NCBI GenBank assembly: GCA_958510875.1
Contig: OY294068.1
Coordinates: 149,208,388-149,272,387, forward strand
DNA length: 64,000 nucleotides
From: Endomychus coccineus
Lineage: Eukaryota > Arthropoda > Insecta > Coleoptera > Endomychidae
Direction: 5' to 3'
The translations under genes and the position numbers were made by a program. Under the pieces are notes generated by a model, which was not told where the DNA came from, made no database searches, and saw only the letters and a list, made by a program, of their open reading frames with translations. This document shows positions 1 to 11,205 of this stretch, one piece after another; position 1 is the first letter of the stretch, and the number at the start of each line of letters is the position of its first letter.

Positions 1-1
1 T

Positions 2-268
2 TTAGCTGATGATTCAGATTCTTTAACACAAATGACAGTTACCCCAAATGAAATTAATACAGTTACCAATGACACAGATAGGCTCTTACACGAAATGCAA
101 ACTAGTGATCAAATTGAAAGTGATTTAGAAAAAGTAATAGAGAAAGGTGACTCCTATAAGACAATGGACGAAGTATTACTATTAGACGATGATGATGATT
201 TTACAAATGTTAGTTTAACTGCAGAAGATGAGCTGCTGGATGATATTGATGAATTGTTGGAGGGATGA
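2..268 (+). CDS. 3'-terminal coding exon of an unidentified acidic protein (5' partial)
   Basis: The frame is open from the window edge (position 2) to the TGA at 266-268, so the ATG at 32 is probably internal. The 88 visible residues are strongly acidic. They include a run of five Asp (DDDDDF) and end in DELLDDIDELLEG, with alternating hydrophobic and acidic residues that suggest a short amphipathic helix. There is no signal peptide, membrane segment or recognised domain. A polyadenylation signal 115 bases downstream supports a true gene 3' end. The gene converges on the Pax6 gene that ends at 3672 on the other strand. I do not recognise the family; what is seen is only a C-terminal tail. 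Confidence 0.6.
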   Translation, partial: LADDSDSLTQMTVTPNEINTVTNDTDRLLHEMQTSDQIESDLEKVIEKGDSYKTMDEVLLLDDDDDFTNVSLTAEDELLDDIDELLEG

Positions 269-382
269 GATTAGAAAAATATGCAAAAATTCGTAGGTAC
301 ATATTTTTATTAGGTTTAAGACAATAATTCACTCCTGTTAATATAATAGTGTGAAAACTTTTGTTCACCAATTACATGTTTG

Positions 383-388
383 AATAAA
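383..388 (+). promoter_or_regulatory. polyadenylation signal AATAAA
   Basis: A canonical AATAAA lies 115 bases after the stop codon of the acidic-protein exon. It gives that gene a 3' UTR of about 130-150 bases. The hexamer is common in AT-rich DNA, so the call rests on its position. Confidence 0.45.
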
Positions 389-1109
389 CTATTGAGTTTC
401 ACAACTTATGGATTAATTGACTTGTCATCCTTACCAGAATTTACTTCAAAATCATGGGAAATATTATTAGATCTGGAAAACATTCCAGTACGTACCAGAT
501 CGATAATAACTCCTGGTTTCAAGGAAAATATTTAGAAAACCCTTCCCTAATTCAATTCTAACTGGCATGTGTCGGTCTTCTATCAGTATCAAAGAGTCTG
601 AAGAAGTAAAGTAAGACTGACATTATATGTTGGGCAGTAAACTCTAGGATTTTGTCGATGTTTTTTGAAAGTAAAGATGTTACTTTCAGAGTATAAATGA
701 AATTCCAAATTCAGTTCTAAAAATAAGTGATGTTCAGAAAATCTAAGTACTGAGTAAGTTGCCGTCACTCACGAAGACAATGAGTAGAATTCGACGATCT
801 TCCACGGTGTGAACGTCGACTTAAATATAATCTAGTTACCACTAACACGCTTGATTGGAAAATGGATGATAGTGTAATCTACATACTACAGTCGTACTTC
901 ATGTCGATTTGAATGTATTTTTTTCTTTTTCTAATCATTGTAGTGGACGTTGATCAAGAACGCTGTTCAATATGTGTTCAAGCAAATAAGTGTCTTATTT
1001 TCTCAGGTCATAAAAAGTGAAAATAAATCTGCCTCCATATTTGTGGAGAACGATTAAAGAAAATATATAATCATATTTTCTTTATTTCCTCCTCATATAC
1101 GTATACACA
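389..1109. other. intergenic, nothing recognised
   Basis: No long frame, terminal repeat or family match is visible between the acidic-protein gene and the first mariner. The sequence is ordinary AT-rich DNA. Confidence 0.5.
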
Positions 1110-1111
1110 TA

Positions 1112-2243
1112 TGAGGGTAAGGTGAAAAGTTCCTGAAAAATAAAACAATCGAAAATCCCATGTGACATCTTTGACTAGAACGCATAAAAAATTTCTGACT
1201 GGTTATGTCATTCGGTTCTGTTTTAATATCCAACCTTGAAGATTTTTGTGAACATGAAAAAAGTTAATTTCGCGCCGATTAAACATTATTTCTTGCGTGC
1301 AAAATGCATCGTTTGTTAAACATCACCATCGATTGGAACGATTCACAAGTGGTCGCCGAACATTTTGGTCGTCCAATTGAGGTTACAATGCCAGAAATCG
1401 TTGATAAAATTATGGTATGATATTGGACGATCGGCGAGTTAAAATGCACGAAATTGCTGAGGCTATGGGCATCTTAACCGAACGAGTATGGAACGAGTAC
1501 GAGAAAGCTATCTGTCAGATGGGGGCCGTATTTGCTCTCTGTTGACAAAAAGTGCGACCGTGTGACAACTTCAAAGGAGTCTTGGCGATGTTCAAAGCGC
1601 GATAAGGACTTTTTGGGCCGGTTCGTAATTGTGGAGGAAACACGGATCCATCACAACACACCAGAGATGAAAGAACCGTCGAAACAGTGGACTTGTCCTG
1701 GCGTATCGATCCGAAAAAGGCCAAAGTGGGTTTATCGACCAATAAAGTTACGGCGACAGTTTTTTGGGATGCATATCGTCATCTCGATTACCGTGAAAAG
1801 GGCAAAACGATCACCGGCGTATATTATGGAGAGCTGTTGGATCGATTCGACGCCGATTTGAAACCAGCCGTATTTGTCAAAGAAAAAAGTGCTCATCCAC
1901 CAGGGCAACGCACCGGGGCACAGGTCTGCAGTCGCAATGGCAAAATTGCATGAATTGCACTGCAAATTAGTTCGTCATCCACAATATTCTCCAGAAGTGG
2001 CCCCCTGCGATGTTTATCTATTTCAAAACTTGAAGAAATGGCTCGGTGGAAAGAGATTTTGCTCCAAGGTTGAGGTTATCGCTGCAACAAATGCCTATTT
2101 TGGATTACCGAAATCGTATTATTAGGAAGAGATCGAAAAATTAGAAAAACGTTGTATCTGGCTACAAGGAGATGAAATAAGTTTTGACCAAATAAATCAT
2201 TTCTATTTTAATTTTTCAGGGACTTTTTTTAACCTTGCCCTCG
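1112..2243 (+). mobile_element. mariner element 1, dead copy with both TIRs
   Basis: The ends are inverted repeats of about 30 bp (left TGAGGGTAAGGTGAAAAG; right, reverse-complemented, CGAGGGCAAGGTTAAAAA). They are flanked by TA at 1110-1111 and 2244-2245, the target duplication of the Tc1/mariner superfamily. The length of 1132 bp is close to an intact mariner. The family matches the fuller copy at 53377-55379. The right TIR is also found alone at 42806-42837. Confidence 0.9.
1254..2124 (+). pseudogene. mariner transposase pseudogene (DD34D type)
   Basis: This is a broken transposase, which when intact cuts and pastes the element at TA sites. An ATG at 1254 matches the start of the second copy, but the frame is lost within about 22 codons, and part of the N-terminal helix-turn-helix region is missing relative to the copy at 54317. 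Later pieces are clear: VIVEETRIHH near 1625-1655, where the first catalytic Asp is Glu; HQGNAPGH near 1897-1920, where the second catalytic Asp is Gly; and YSPEVAPCD near 1987-2013, where the third Asp remains exactly 34 residues after the second site. Several frameshifts and two lost catalytic residues make it inactive. Confidence 0.85.
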
Positions 2244-2245
2244 TA

Positions 2246-2967
2246 CTCATTTGTTCTGCATCCTTCTGATATTGTGTTCCGTAAGTAGATCTTGAAATAA
2301 CTTCTTTTGTTCACACACTATCCATACGATTGCACTACACTTCTTGGAACAAAGCCAGAACGATGCTTGATATTTTTAATTTTCGAAGAAAAAAATACGT
2401 TTAAAAACTAAAATATTTTTTCTCGATTGCTAATTCCAAAAGCTGGCTCCATTGCGAAACGGAAATTGAGATTAATGTTTATTCCTATTTCCAGGGGTAA
2501 ATTTTAGGAGGTATATTTTAGCTCACCTTTAATACCTAACTTTATTATAAGAGGCGGCCATCGGTATGTCATAAAATGTCAATAATTTTGGGTGCAGTGA
2601 GGAAAGTATGTATCCTTATAGGATACATGGTTGATGATCTTTAGGAGCTCGGATTTCATGCACTGTTAAGGCTACGGCCTTGCCTAGATGAACTTGAACT
2701 GGGCCTTTTCATATTGAGAGTCCCCTAAGAAGTAATACTGCTTTTATTTAACCATTCTTATATTAAAGAATAATTTAGTAATCGGTGATTAACACATACA
2801 ATTTTGGTGGATTAATACGATCGGGCGAAACATTTGCGGAACCAAATTCAATTCACGGTAATTTCACAGAGTTAAAGCCATCTACGAATGGCTTCTGAAG
2901 AGCCTTTGGAAGAGTAACACAGATGTTAGGGGGTCTTATACAATGAAAATTATTATTGTTTGGATGT
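2246..2967. other. intergenic, nothing recognised
   Basis: This lies between mariner 1 and the presumed 3' end of the Pax6 transcript. It is AT-rich with no coding signal. Confidence 0.4.
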
Positions 2968-3671
2968 TTTATTTACACACAATAAAAAATGTTTTTTTAA
3001 AACAATTATAATTTACTAAACTAATATTCACATAAAAATATTTATATAAAATCACATGCACTTGTCTTTCTATTTTAAACAAAATTTTCATTTTGATATC
3101 AGATATGTAAGGAACCTATCTAATATACAAATAAAAATGTTCAACTTGGACTGCAAATGGCAGTTTTACAAATTTACAATAATTATAAACTTAGAATTAG
3201 ATCACATAAACACAACTGATAAATTTATATAAATAACGTTATTTCTTTGGAATCAAGTTGACACTTTTGGCCTCTCAACAAAGATTGTTTAATTACACTT
3301 CAATTGCTCTGAATAAAGCCAAATAATTTCCTGGAGTGATATTTCTAATGCAATTTATTTACTAATGTTTGAAAGGAACTGAAAGTAAGCAGCCATTTCT
3401 ACAAAAGGGGATCAAAAATCCTAGGCTATTACAGTTTCATTCCAATAATATAAATCTCATGTATAGAATTTTCTATGAAATTAGGTCAAAAGATATATTG
3501 AAAAACGTCAGTGGGTTATTTGTTGATATTTTCGCCAATTGCGTTTAAACCACTTAGAAATGATCGTTCCAAGAAAATGAACATCCGAATTGAATATTAA
3601 TTTATAAAACAGAGTTGTACAATAGGTTCATCTTGAGACTGTTCTACATACAAGTTCTATGTCCACCAAGG
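2968..3671 (-). other. presumed 3' UTR of the Pax6 gene with polyadenylation signal at 2968-2973
   Basis: On the - strand the sequence after the Pax6 stop is AT-rich and non-coding. An AATAAA (read on - at 2968-2973) would give a 3' UTR of about 700 bases. Nearer TTTATT hexamers exist, so the real cleavage site is uncertain. The extent is inference. Confidence 0.35.
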
Positions 3672-3757
3672 TCACTGTATACGAGGCCAGTATTGTGCTG
3701 ACATATCGGTCTGGCCTGGCACCGCTATTGGAACTGACACTCCTGGCGATATAAGTC
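3672..3757 (-). CDS. Pax6 (ey/toy): Pax6 (eyeless/twin of eyeless) last coding exon
   Basis: Read on the - strand, an acceptor (TAG at 3758-3760) is followed by 86 bases encoding LISPGVSVP, then [11 protein letters not shown] and stop. This is the conserved C-terminal box of Pax6 proteins (family form: [10 protein letters not shown]...YWPRLQ), part of the transactivation domain. The exon starts with two bases of a Gly codon; the preceding exon (7277-7527) supplies the first base, so the junction reads TSSTG-LISPG in frame. Drosophila Eyeless lacks this tail while Twin of eyeless keeps a version, but other insects may keep it in both. The linker exon looks more eyeless-like, so I leave the paralogue open. 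Confidence 0.93.
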
Positions 3758-6700
3758 CTAAAAACAAAATAACTATCAGGTAAAACCAAACCAACCAACA
3801 AAACTATATTAATACTGGACTACAAGAGATTTGTGATTTCTTACTATGTATTTTTAACCATTTATATTCATATTCATATCAAATTGTCATTTGCGAATAA
3901 AATGGCAAATGTCTTTAAAATAAAATCAATATTTCTATTACCTTCGATCAAAAGATGTTGTTATTTCGATGCGTTTTTTTGTAATCAATTTCAATTTTTT
4001 TTTTAAGATGAAAATATTGACCAATCAAAGTGAAGCGGAGTTGAAATTAAATATTCTATATTGGAAATATTTGTAGAAAGAAAATAGCATATGCACGGAT
4101 TGTGATCAAAGCTTTTGCATTTGGTTCGTAATATAAAGTGTGATAATCCGACGGATTATTACTTTTTGTTTTGAGGCCTTTGAATAATATTGATTTAAAT
4201 TCAAATTGAAAATTTTATAAATTATTATATCTTGAACACGATATACCAGACAGACCTAGCGACGGTAATCTGAGTCCTCTTTCCAGTATCATTGGCCGGT
4301 CAGCCATGAACCATGTTTTACAAACGTAAGCACGGCACGAGGTCAATGGTACTTTTTTCCCTGAGTCAGGAAAAGTTTACGTGGAGTTGAACAGAGCAAT
4401 TCTTTCGCCTAGTTAGATTCCTATTGGCTGTTGTTATATTTCATGGGCGTGTTCTGATCCCGGAATTCGAAATTGGGTGGCCCTCCGCTTCAATGATTTC
4501 ATAAAAAATAATTACTTTGAGGAAAAAAGGAGTTCTCACCACCTTCTCAGTTAGTTCTTAACTACCTACTTGTTCGGTAAGTGAGCTTGCTTTATGTCCA
4601 CAGGGATGTTCTCTTGTTGCATTAAATCAAATCAATTAATATCATGTTGTCAAGATTTAGACAAATGAAAATCCAGAAATTTATAGAGATTAAATTAATT
4701 CATCAATTTGTGCTCATTGCAACAATGGTTATGCATCCCTGGCGGGCTAAAGCAGCGCTGTACTTGTTCGCGTCTTCCGCGTCACGCGTAAAGTGTTTGT
4801 TCACCTATTTAAAAATCATTTTGTTACAATTTTCTATCATACTAAATTTAATCCGATGTAGAAATCGAGTGTTTAAATTCTTTGTGCGTTATTTCTACAA
4901 GGGGTTCGAGATGAAATGGTGTTATTAGACCAACAGGGTAAGTGCATTTTGATTGCCAAAGAACAACTGTTATATTGACTTCAACCTCGGAATCGGTAAT
5001 ATAATATAATGTGGTTATTTACCATTCAGATCATGTTCCGCCCGCCACTGTTTTATTTGTTAATATAATTTTTTCCTGCCATTCAGGCTATTTTGAGTGT
5101 CTATACAAATTCCGCTTATCGGAGATTACTTAGGGGAAATGATAGAGCATCATGTCGTTAGGTTTACCCCAGCTTACCAGAAAGGGAGTAATTATTTAAT
5201 TTTTTTAACATTATTTATCAATCATCGGCGTGATCGAGCGCGAAACCGATCACTTTTCCGTGTGTGCTAATTAGTCTTTCATTTGATTCAAACTCTCCAG
5301 AGATCCTGGCAGGAACTCGCTCGCTGGCGAAAGGGGTAGAACTAGCGACATTGATAACGGTTTCACAGGTTCCCATTTTGGGGTGAACCTGAATTAGACG
5401 TTTTTAGATCTATGCTATCATTCCTTCAACCAAATTTTGGATTAATGTTATAATCGTTCGTGGTTGGTTAATGTATCAAATTTTTTGTTAATTTTGTTTT
5501 ATTCAATATATATTTATTTTTTTAATTTGATTTACGAGTTTAGCTGAATTCCTAATCACCTATCAGCGAATGCGACCATCAGAATTTACGCTTGAATAGA
5601 TATGAAGATATAAGTATAAGTAATTGTACGAGGCGGTCCCTTGAAAGAGATCAAGGGGTCAAAGTAGTTAAAAACAGCTTCTAAGTGGGCTGAAATATAC
5701 GCCTTGGCAGCTTACAAGAACCTTAAGGGTACACGGATCAACTAAGATCTCTGATACCCGAACAGGTTCCAACAAACAATTTTAAAATTCATATAACCCA
5801 TTGATGAGGTATTAACGCTACCTGAAATAATACCCAGCCGACTGTTACAAGTTCAAGTGTTACAAGCAGTGAGATAGGATTCCGAACCTATTCACTTATC
5901 TGGGAATATTAAATCTAATTTAATTTAAGTTCAGATTTATTATTATAAAAACACATACGCTCGGCCGAACGTTACAAAAGATAGGTGCAAGGAAAAATAT
6001 ATGACTCATATTTATAATCAACAATTAAATTTCAAAATAACTTGTAGGGAATTATTATTAATTTTTATTTCATTAATCAAATGAATAAAAAGTTTAAGTA
6101 AATTAATTATAAGGAAAAAATTATTAAATTATATTTTATTAGTAGATATTGAAAAAAAATAGTAAAATAAATATTACTTTATTAAATGAAGTTTTGCTAA
6201 AGTAAGAAATTGTCTTCTTCAGCATTTTTTGGTGAAATTATTTAATTTTAAATTTAATTAAATTTATGAATTGTTTCTTTTATATTTATTAGTATAATCT
6301 AAATTACAAAATGAATAAATATATGTTTATTTATTTGTTATTAGTGAATAAAGCTCAATTTGAGAAAAAAATGTTTCATCATGTAGATGAAATTTTAATG
6401 GCGTATTTCTAAAATATTTTATTTCAATTTCTTATAAATAATTTTATTGACAAATTTATAAAATTTTTATGGTTTTTGAATATAACAAATTGATTTATAT
6501 TCATACTTAATTAAGGATTAGATTTGAATTATTTTTGATTGTTATTTTATTAATTAAATAAATAAAAAGTATGAATTAATTTTTTATATTTTGAATATAT
6601 TTGAACCAGGAAGAAGTGTGAATAACCCTTTTTGTTGAGATTAGATTTATCTGTGAGATTAAGGTCAATCATGTGTGCACATGGTTACAAATTTTGGAAT

Positions 6701-7276
6701 GTTATTGAAGATTATCTCCCTTGAGATTGCCTGTTTTAATCTCAGAGAGGTACAATTTTGATAAATAAAAAATTTTAAATTCATATTACATATTTTGAGA
6801 TAGATATTCTTTACTAGTGAAAAGCAGTTCAGGATCTATTCATACGTTCCTTTATATTATTTCATATCTATACTTTTCAAATTCAATTTGTCAATCCATC
6901 ACGATGACCCAAACTCCAAATTCAAATTCAACTTTTTCATGAGAACTTCAACTTATTATTGAGCATAAAGGCTTATATATTAAATCTATGTTCATAAGCC
7001 GTTGCAGGTATTCTATGCATGAGTTGTATTATATTAGTAGTGATTTAACTTGTATCATTTTACAAAACAAAATTGAGTATTTTGCTAATAACAATAGATC
7101 AGTTGAGTATAATTTTCGAACCAAATTACTTTGCCAATTATGTTTTAACCAGATTTCATTCATAACTTACGAAAATGAGTAGCTACAGTGCTGAAGTAAA
7201 TAAATCTCGAGCAGTTCTATATTCGATATAAAAAGGCAATTATCATTGTATGTAGAAGAATAAAATAAATATTCAC
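3758..7276 (-). other. Pax6 last intron (3.5 kb)
   Basis: This intron lies between the two last coding exons. It is mostly AT-rich and non-coding. GC-richer islands at about 4240-4500, 4730-4800 and 5210-5400 stand out from the background; the last includes a TAATTAG homeodomain-type site. They could be regulatory or fragments of old repeats. No transposon ends were recognised. Confidence 0.55.
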
Positions 7277-7527
7277 CTGTCGATGAAGTTCCGTTCGCAG
7301 TATATTGATGACCATTCATTTGGTAAGGCTGTGATGGGCTGCAGGGGGAAGGTCTTCCACCGTATCCGAGACCGAGATCGTATCCGGGAGGTCTCCCCAT
7401 GCAATATCCACTCATTGCACCTCCCATTCCTGGTGATTCCCTTTGTTGTAAACAAGCACCAGGCGAGGGTCCCATACCTCCAGTCGCTAGACCTCCGTGG
7501 GCAAAGGAAGGCATCGTGGGCATCGTA
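7277..7527 (-). CDS. Pax6 (ey/toy): Pax6 transactivation-domain exon
   Basis: On the - strand an acceptor (TTTAG before 7527) and a donor (CAG/GTGAAT, GT at 7275-7276) bound 251 bases, which translate to 83 full codons plus one base at each end. The protein is rich in Gly, Pro, Ser and Met: MPTMPSFAHGGLATGG, CLQQRESPG, then SPCSPSQPYQMNGHQY and NGTSSTG. CLQQR also occurs in the same region of insect Twin-of-eyeless proteins. The region is known in Pax6 as the C-terminal transactivation domain. The phases fit both neighbouring exons exactly, which is strong evidence for the boundaries. Confidence 0.9.
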
Positions 7528-7702
7528 CTAAAGGAAAAAATAGGTCTATCTCAATCTTCATAGTATAAACGACGAAGTAGCCGAAAGCCGTGACCTTCTT
7601 CGGTAGTCATTGACTAATTGTTGAAAATTGAAAAAAAAAATTATCCAAAATTTGCAATTATATTTTTTATTTCCTATGGGGAGTGAAGGGGTGACACTCT
7701 GT

Positions 7703-9060
7703 TTTTTTATGCTATGACTACACGAGAGGGAAACCTATAATGTTCGAAGAACATCGTGTGAGCCGGCAGTGGAATGTAGGGCATTCGTATTTTTCCTGAA
7801 GGCTTGGAGGTTATAGGCATAGGGAAACACCTTACTAAATAAAGAGTTCCTTCGCTGTTTGATAAAAAAATTAGTCTGATAGGAAGAAGTTCGGCAGTGA
7901 AGGAGTAACTAGTAAGAGCTCGTCTAGTTCGCCTATCTGGAATCTCTCGTTGTGGAACAACAGACGAGATTTCTGATGAACAGCGACCATGGAAATATCT
8001 AAAGAAAAGGGAGAGATCTCCTTACGATGTTCTGAAGAGGTCAATGAGCTCGTAAGTGTAACATCATCAAAAAAGGTCTCTTCTGGATAGAATCCAAGAG
8101 CTTCAGAGTATGTTTGGGAGCCGAACTCCAAACATGTGAACAGCACTCCAGGACAGGTCGAATCTGTGCTTTGTTGATTATGAGGAGCTGCTGGGATGTA
8201 AAGTAGCTCTTGGCACGGAATAGAAAACCAAGTTTTTATAAAGCGGTTTTCGCAATGGACCTCACATGGTCGTCCCATTAGAGGATGCTGTTGGTGGTGA
8301 TCCCAAGCATTGTTATGGAAGACTCCATAAGAATAGTTGTACCTGACATCATAATATTAGGGATTGTGGGATCCGTCTTCCTGAAGAAGATGTAAGCTTG
8401 AGTTTTGGTTGATCTTCATTAATTGCATCAACCTGTCCCTGTCTCGCTCCTCTGGTTTCATTGGATAGTATACGGGCTTTAGATGAGAAAGTGGCATGAA
8501 GTGTACCATCATCTGCAAAGCTTTAGACGGGATAGGTGGTCAAACAAATTTGGTGTCAAGACAGACCCCTGTGGAACACCAGCTTTGATAGCTATTATAT
8601 CGGAGGAAACTCCGTCAACCACCAGATGGTGTGATCTATCTGAGACAAAGCTCGATAGTAAGCTACAAAGTTGAGGCGGCAAACCTTATGAAGTTTCCCA
8701 AGAAAGCTTTGTGCCAGACTCGGTCAAATGCTTTGCAGATATACAATGATAAGCTAGATATTCCCCATGTTTTTCAATAGATTTCAGTCATACATGTGTT
8801 ACGTAGGCATACAGGTCTCCTGTTGATCTCTGCTGACGGAAGCCATTTTGCCGATCATTCAAGATTTTGTAGCTCTGTAGGTATTTGATGATGAGCTCGA
8901 TGTCAATTGCTTTCTCCATCACTTTAAAGATCACAGATAATTGTGCACTGGGTCTATAATTATTAGGAAGGGTATTTTTTCCGTTTTTTGGATATGGTTG
9001 CACTCTAGCTGTGTTCCAGCTGGAAAACGCTGTAAAATACCCGGGTCGGTTTCAGGTGGT
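7703..9060 (-). mobile_element. LINE fragment (reverse transcriptase), in Pax6 intron
   Basis: This is a non-LTR retrotransposon on the - strand with many frameshifts. In order on that strand: NYRPSAQLSVIFKVMEKAI and RQNGFRQQRSTGDLYAYV (RT fingers/palm; about 8790-8970), AGVPQGSVLTP (about 8553-8593), and the catalytic FADDGTLHATF (8490-8519). C-terminal pieces in shifting frames follow to about 7871. The probable 3' end is near 7703-7744, because 29 bases there recur alone at 26922-26950. The RT resembles Jockey/CR1-type LINEs; the clade is not certain. It lies between two Pax6 exons in the same orientation as the gene. Confidence 0.85.
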
Positions 9061-9471
9061 AGGGAAAGTTAACTGCGTTGGCTTCAACATCGCTTGAACT
9101 AATAAATTGCAGATAATTAGAAACAACTAAGGTCGTAGAAAGACGTCAAATTACACTCCGTCATAAAATTGAAAGCTTATTTGAATTGACAGTGATAATC
9201 GAAAAACATTGACATAAATATATTCTACAACACAATGTTTTATACTCTAACTAACTATGATTATATATCATTATGATGTTTTGAATCTGCAGGTGAACAG
9301 GTGAAACTGCCTACCTCGTATAAGTATTTTGTAGTTATTCTTGGTATTTAGGTTATGTTCTCTTACTAGTACTTAAAGTTACCGTCGTTTTGACATTTCA
9401 ATCGTTTTATTGCTACCTTTATCAAAAATTGTTTTGATTTTATTGTATTTAACGATTATCATTTCAATTAC

Positions 9472-9736
9472 CTGTAGGTGTCAGTAATGGACATCGGTGG
9501 CGGTATGGTGGAATACATGGACGTGTTGTTGAAAGATTGTAAACGAGGTGGAGATGATGGCTGTCCAGGATGATCCGTTACACTCGGTATTCGACGTTGA
9601 TTTCTCAGTTTCTCTTCTCTTCTCCACTTGGCCCTTCTATTCGAAAACCACACCTGTATCCTAGCTTCGGGAAGACCAATTTTAGCGGCCAACCTCTCTC
9701 GAGCAAACACGTCCGGATAATGTGTTCTCTCGAATT
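9472..9736 (-). CDS. Pax6 (ey/toy): Pax6 homeodomain exon (second part)
   Basis: On the - strand an acceptor (TATTCCAG before 9736) and a donor (CAG/GTAATT, GT at 9470-9471) enclose 265 bases. The exon begins inside homeodomain helix 1 with [18 protein letters not shown] and runs through the recognition helix [19 protein letters not shown]. Ser at homeodomain position 50 (WFSN) is the hallmark of Pax6/paired-class proteins of this type and sets DNA-binding preference. After the homeodomain come Pro/Ser-rich residues ([25 protein letters not shown]). The split codons match the exons on both sides (Glu formed with 21024-21185, Ser with 7277-7527). The visible part of the protein joins to 253 residues. 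Confidence 0.96.
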
Positions 9737-9739
9737 CTG

Positions 9740-10130
9740 GAATACAAACAAAGGTACTATTGAAGAATTAGGTACCTAGTTACTGTTAAACTAAAAAAAT
9801 GTGGTTGTCCAGAAGACGAGCAAAATTCTCCCCAACGTATGAAAATATTCACAAATTTACTGATGATGAATGGCATATGTAAGAGCTATTTCAGTGCAAA
9901 TTGGTACGACAAATGGGATCTAGAAAGCGAGAAATCATATTGATCCACATGGTTTCTAACCAAATGGAATATACGGCCTATAGTCTAGACCGTGAGCTGG
10001 GAGACTAACTAAGTTTTGTATAGACGGTCGAATCCAAACATTATTTTTGCATCATATTCTAAGAACCCTTAAGGTCATTCGTGATTCTCTACCAACCTGA
10101 TAAATTCCCCCGATCACCCAGGAAATGCCA
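9740..10130. other. Pax6 intron sequence, nothing recognised
   Basis: Start of the 11.3-kb homeobox-splitting intron. No repeat or coding signal recognised. Confidence 0.4.
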
Positions 10131-10136
10131 ATAAAA

Positions 10137-10360
10137 AACATTGTAATGCCATTGAAATGACCTTGCGATGTGTCTTCGTATGGGCTTTTTGGGGCGCTCA
10201 TTATGAATTGTATATTTAAAATGTATAAAAATATCGTGTTGTTTGAAAATTTCGGAAAAATCAAAGAAAATTACAATGGAAAACATTATAACGCCATTGA
10301 AATGACCTTGCGATGTGTCTTCGTATGGGTTTTTTTGGGCGCTCATTATAAATTTTATAT
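10137..10360 (-). repeat. two direct copies (about 80 bp, 144-bp offset) encoding a repeated peptide
   Basis: Bases 10137-10215 recur about 144 bases later (10280-10360) with few changes. On the - strand both copies encode a near-identical peptide: MSAPKSPYEDTSQGHFNG in one and MSAQKNPYEDTSQGHFNG in the other, each followed by a hydrophobic stretch (for example GITMFFIGISWVIGGIYQ). The two copies sit in different frames of overlapping open frames. The coding-like conservation suggests a duplicated exon or retrocopy fragment of an unknown small membrane protein. I do not recognise the family. Confidence 0.5.
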
Positions 10361-10419
10361 CAAAATTGCATAAATTAACATTTAATTGACGATAAAATGT
10401 TTCAAAAAAGTCCAAGATT

Positions 10420-10829
10420 TTTTATTTATAAAAGTTTGTAACTGTTTATTTAAAGCTAAAATAATGCAATATGTTTCACTTAAAATATATTTCGTTTAAA
10501 ATAGATCTATCCTGCAGATGATTTACATAAAACGTGACTAAGTCTGTAAATCATAGAATAGACGTTTAATCAGTAAATCAAATATATAGCAATATTTCTA
10601 GTAAGGTCTGGAAATATTTTCTTATTACTTTTTAAATCTATAATATTCGAAAGTGAATACTTGATCATATGTTTGGTTTCAGTCTTATACGAACATTGCA
10701 TGAGATGACTTTGAATATTAGAAGTAGATTGCCATGCAGTGGTTTCTTGATACATATTCATATACTTAAAACTTTAATGTATTAGAATTTCGATCATTTG
10801 TGTTTCTGTTCGTTTCGGAGACGTTGGCA
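10420..10829. other. Pax6 intron sequence, nothing recognised
   Basis: AT-rich DNA without visible coding potential or terminal repeats. Confidence 0.4.
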
Positions 10830-11000
10830 TTTTTAATTGAAATTAATGCGATAAGGACGGCTTGTGCTTAATACAATTACTTTTAGGAAATCCCGTTTTA
10901 GACATTGATATAACTTCTGATGATGGTTGTAAGACCGAAACAAATGTGTTGGTGTGACTTATTGCCCGAAAATTCATATATAGCTCTCATTTTTTACAAA
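10830..11000 (+). mobile_element. relic of a Penelope-like element terminal region
   Basis: The segment matches, with decay, the terminal region shared by several Penelope-like copies in this window. It has AATTGAAATTAATGCGATAA, then a decayed hammerhead core (CTGATGA at 10917-10923, GAAAC at 10937-10941), then GTGTGACTTATTGCCCGA in place of the usual GTGACCTATTTCCCGA. Stem III and stem I are not preserved. Confidence 0.6.
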
Positions 11001-11205
11001 TAATGAAAGCAAAACGTCGGAGTTTTGTGATTAATAATAATGCTTATAATTTTCGATTAGTTTTTTCAATAAGCTATTGTTAGACGCAAAGTCCTAATTG
11101 AAAAGTCTATAATATGTTTCACCAGAAGAATTAATTTCAGAAATAAACTATAGAACTATTCAAGAATGCAACTCAAAGACAGGAAGTTTAATAATGAATA
11201 ATTAA

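Noticed and set aside
1532..1861. Open frames of 109 and 88 codons as genes
   Set aside because: They are pieces of the frameshifted mariner transposase.
4440..4500. tRNA-derived SINE suggested by a box-B-like stretch (GATCCCGGAATTCGAA)
   Set aside because: No box A at the right distance and no tRNA fold.
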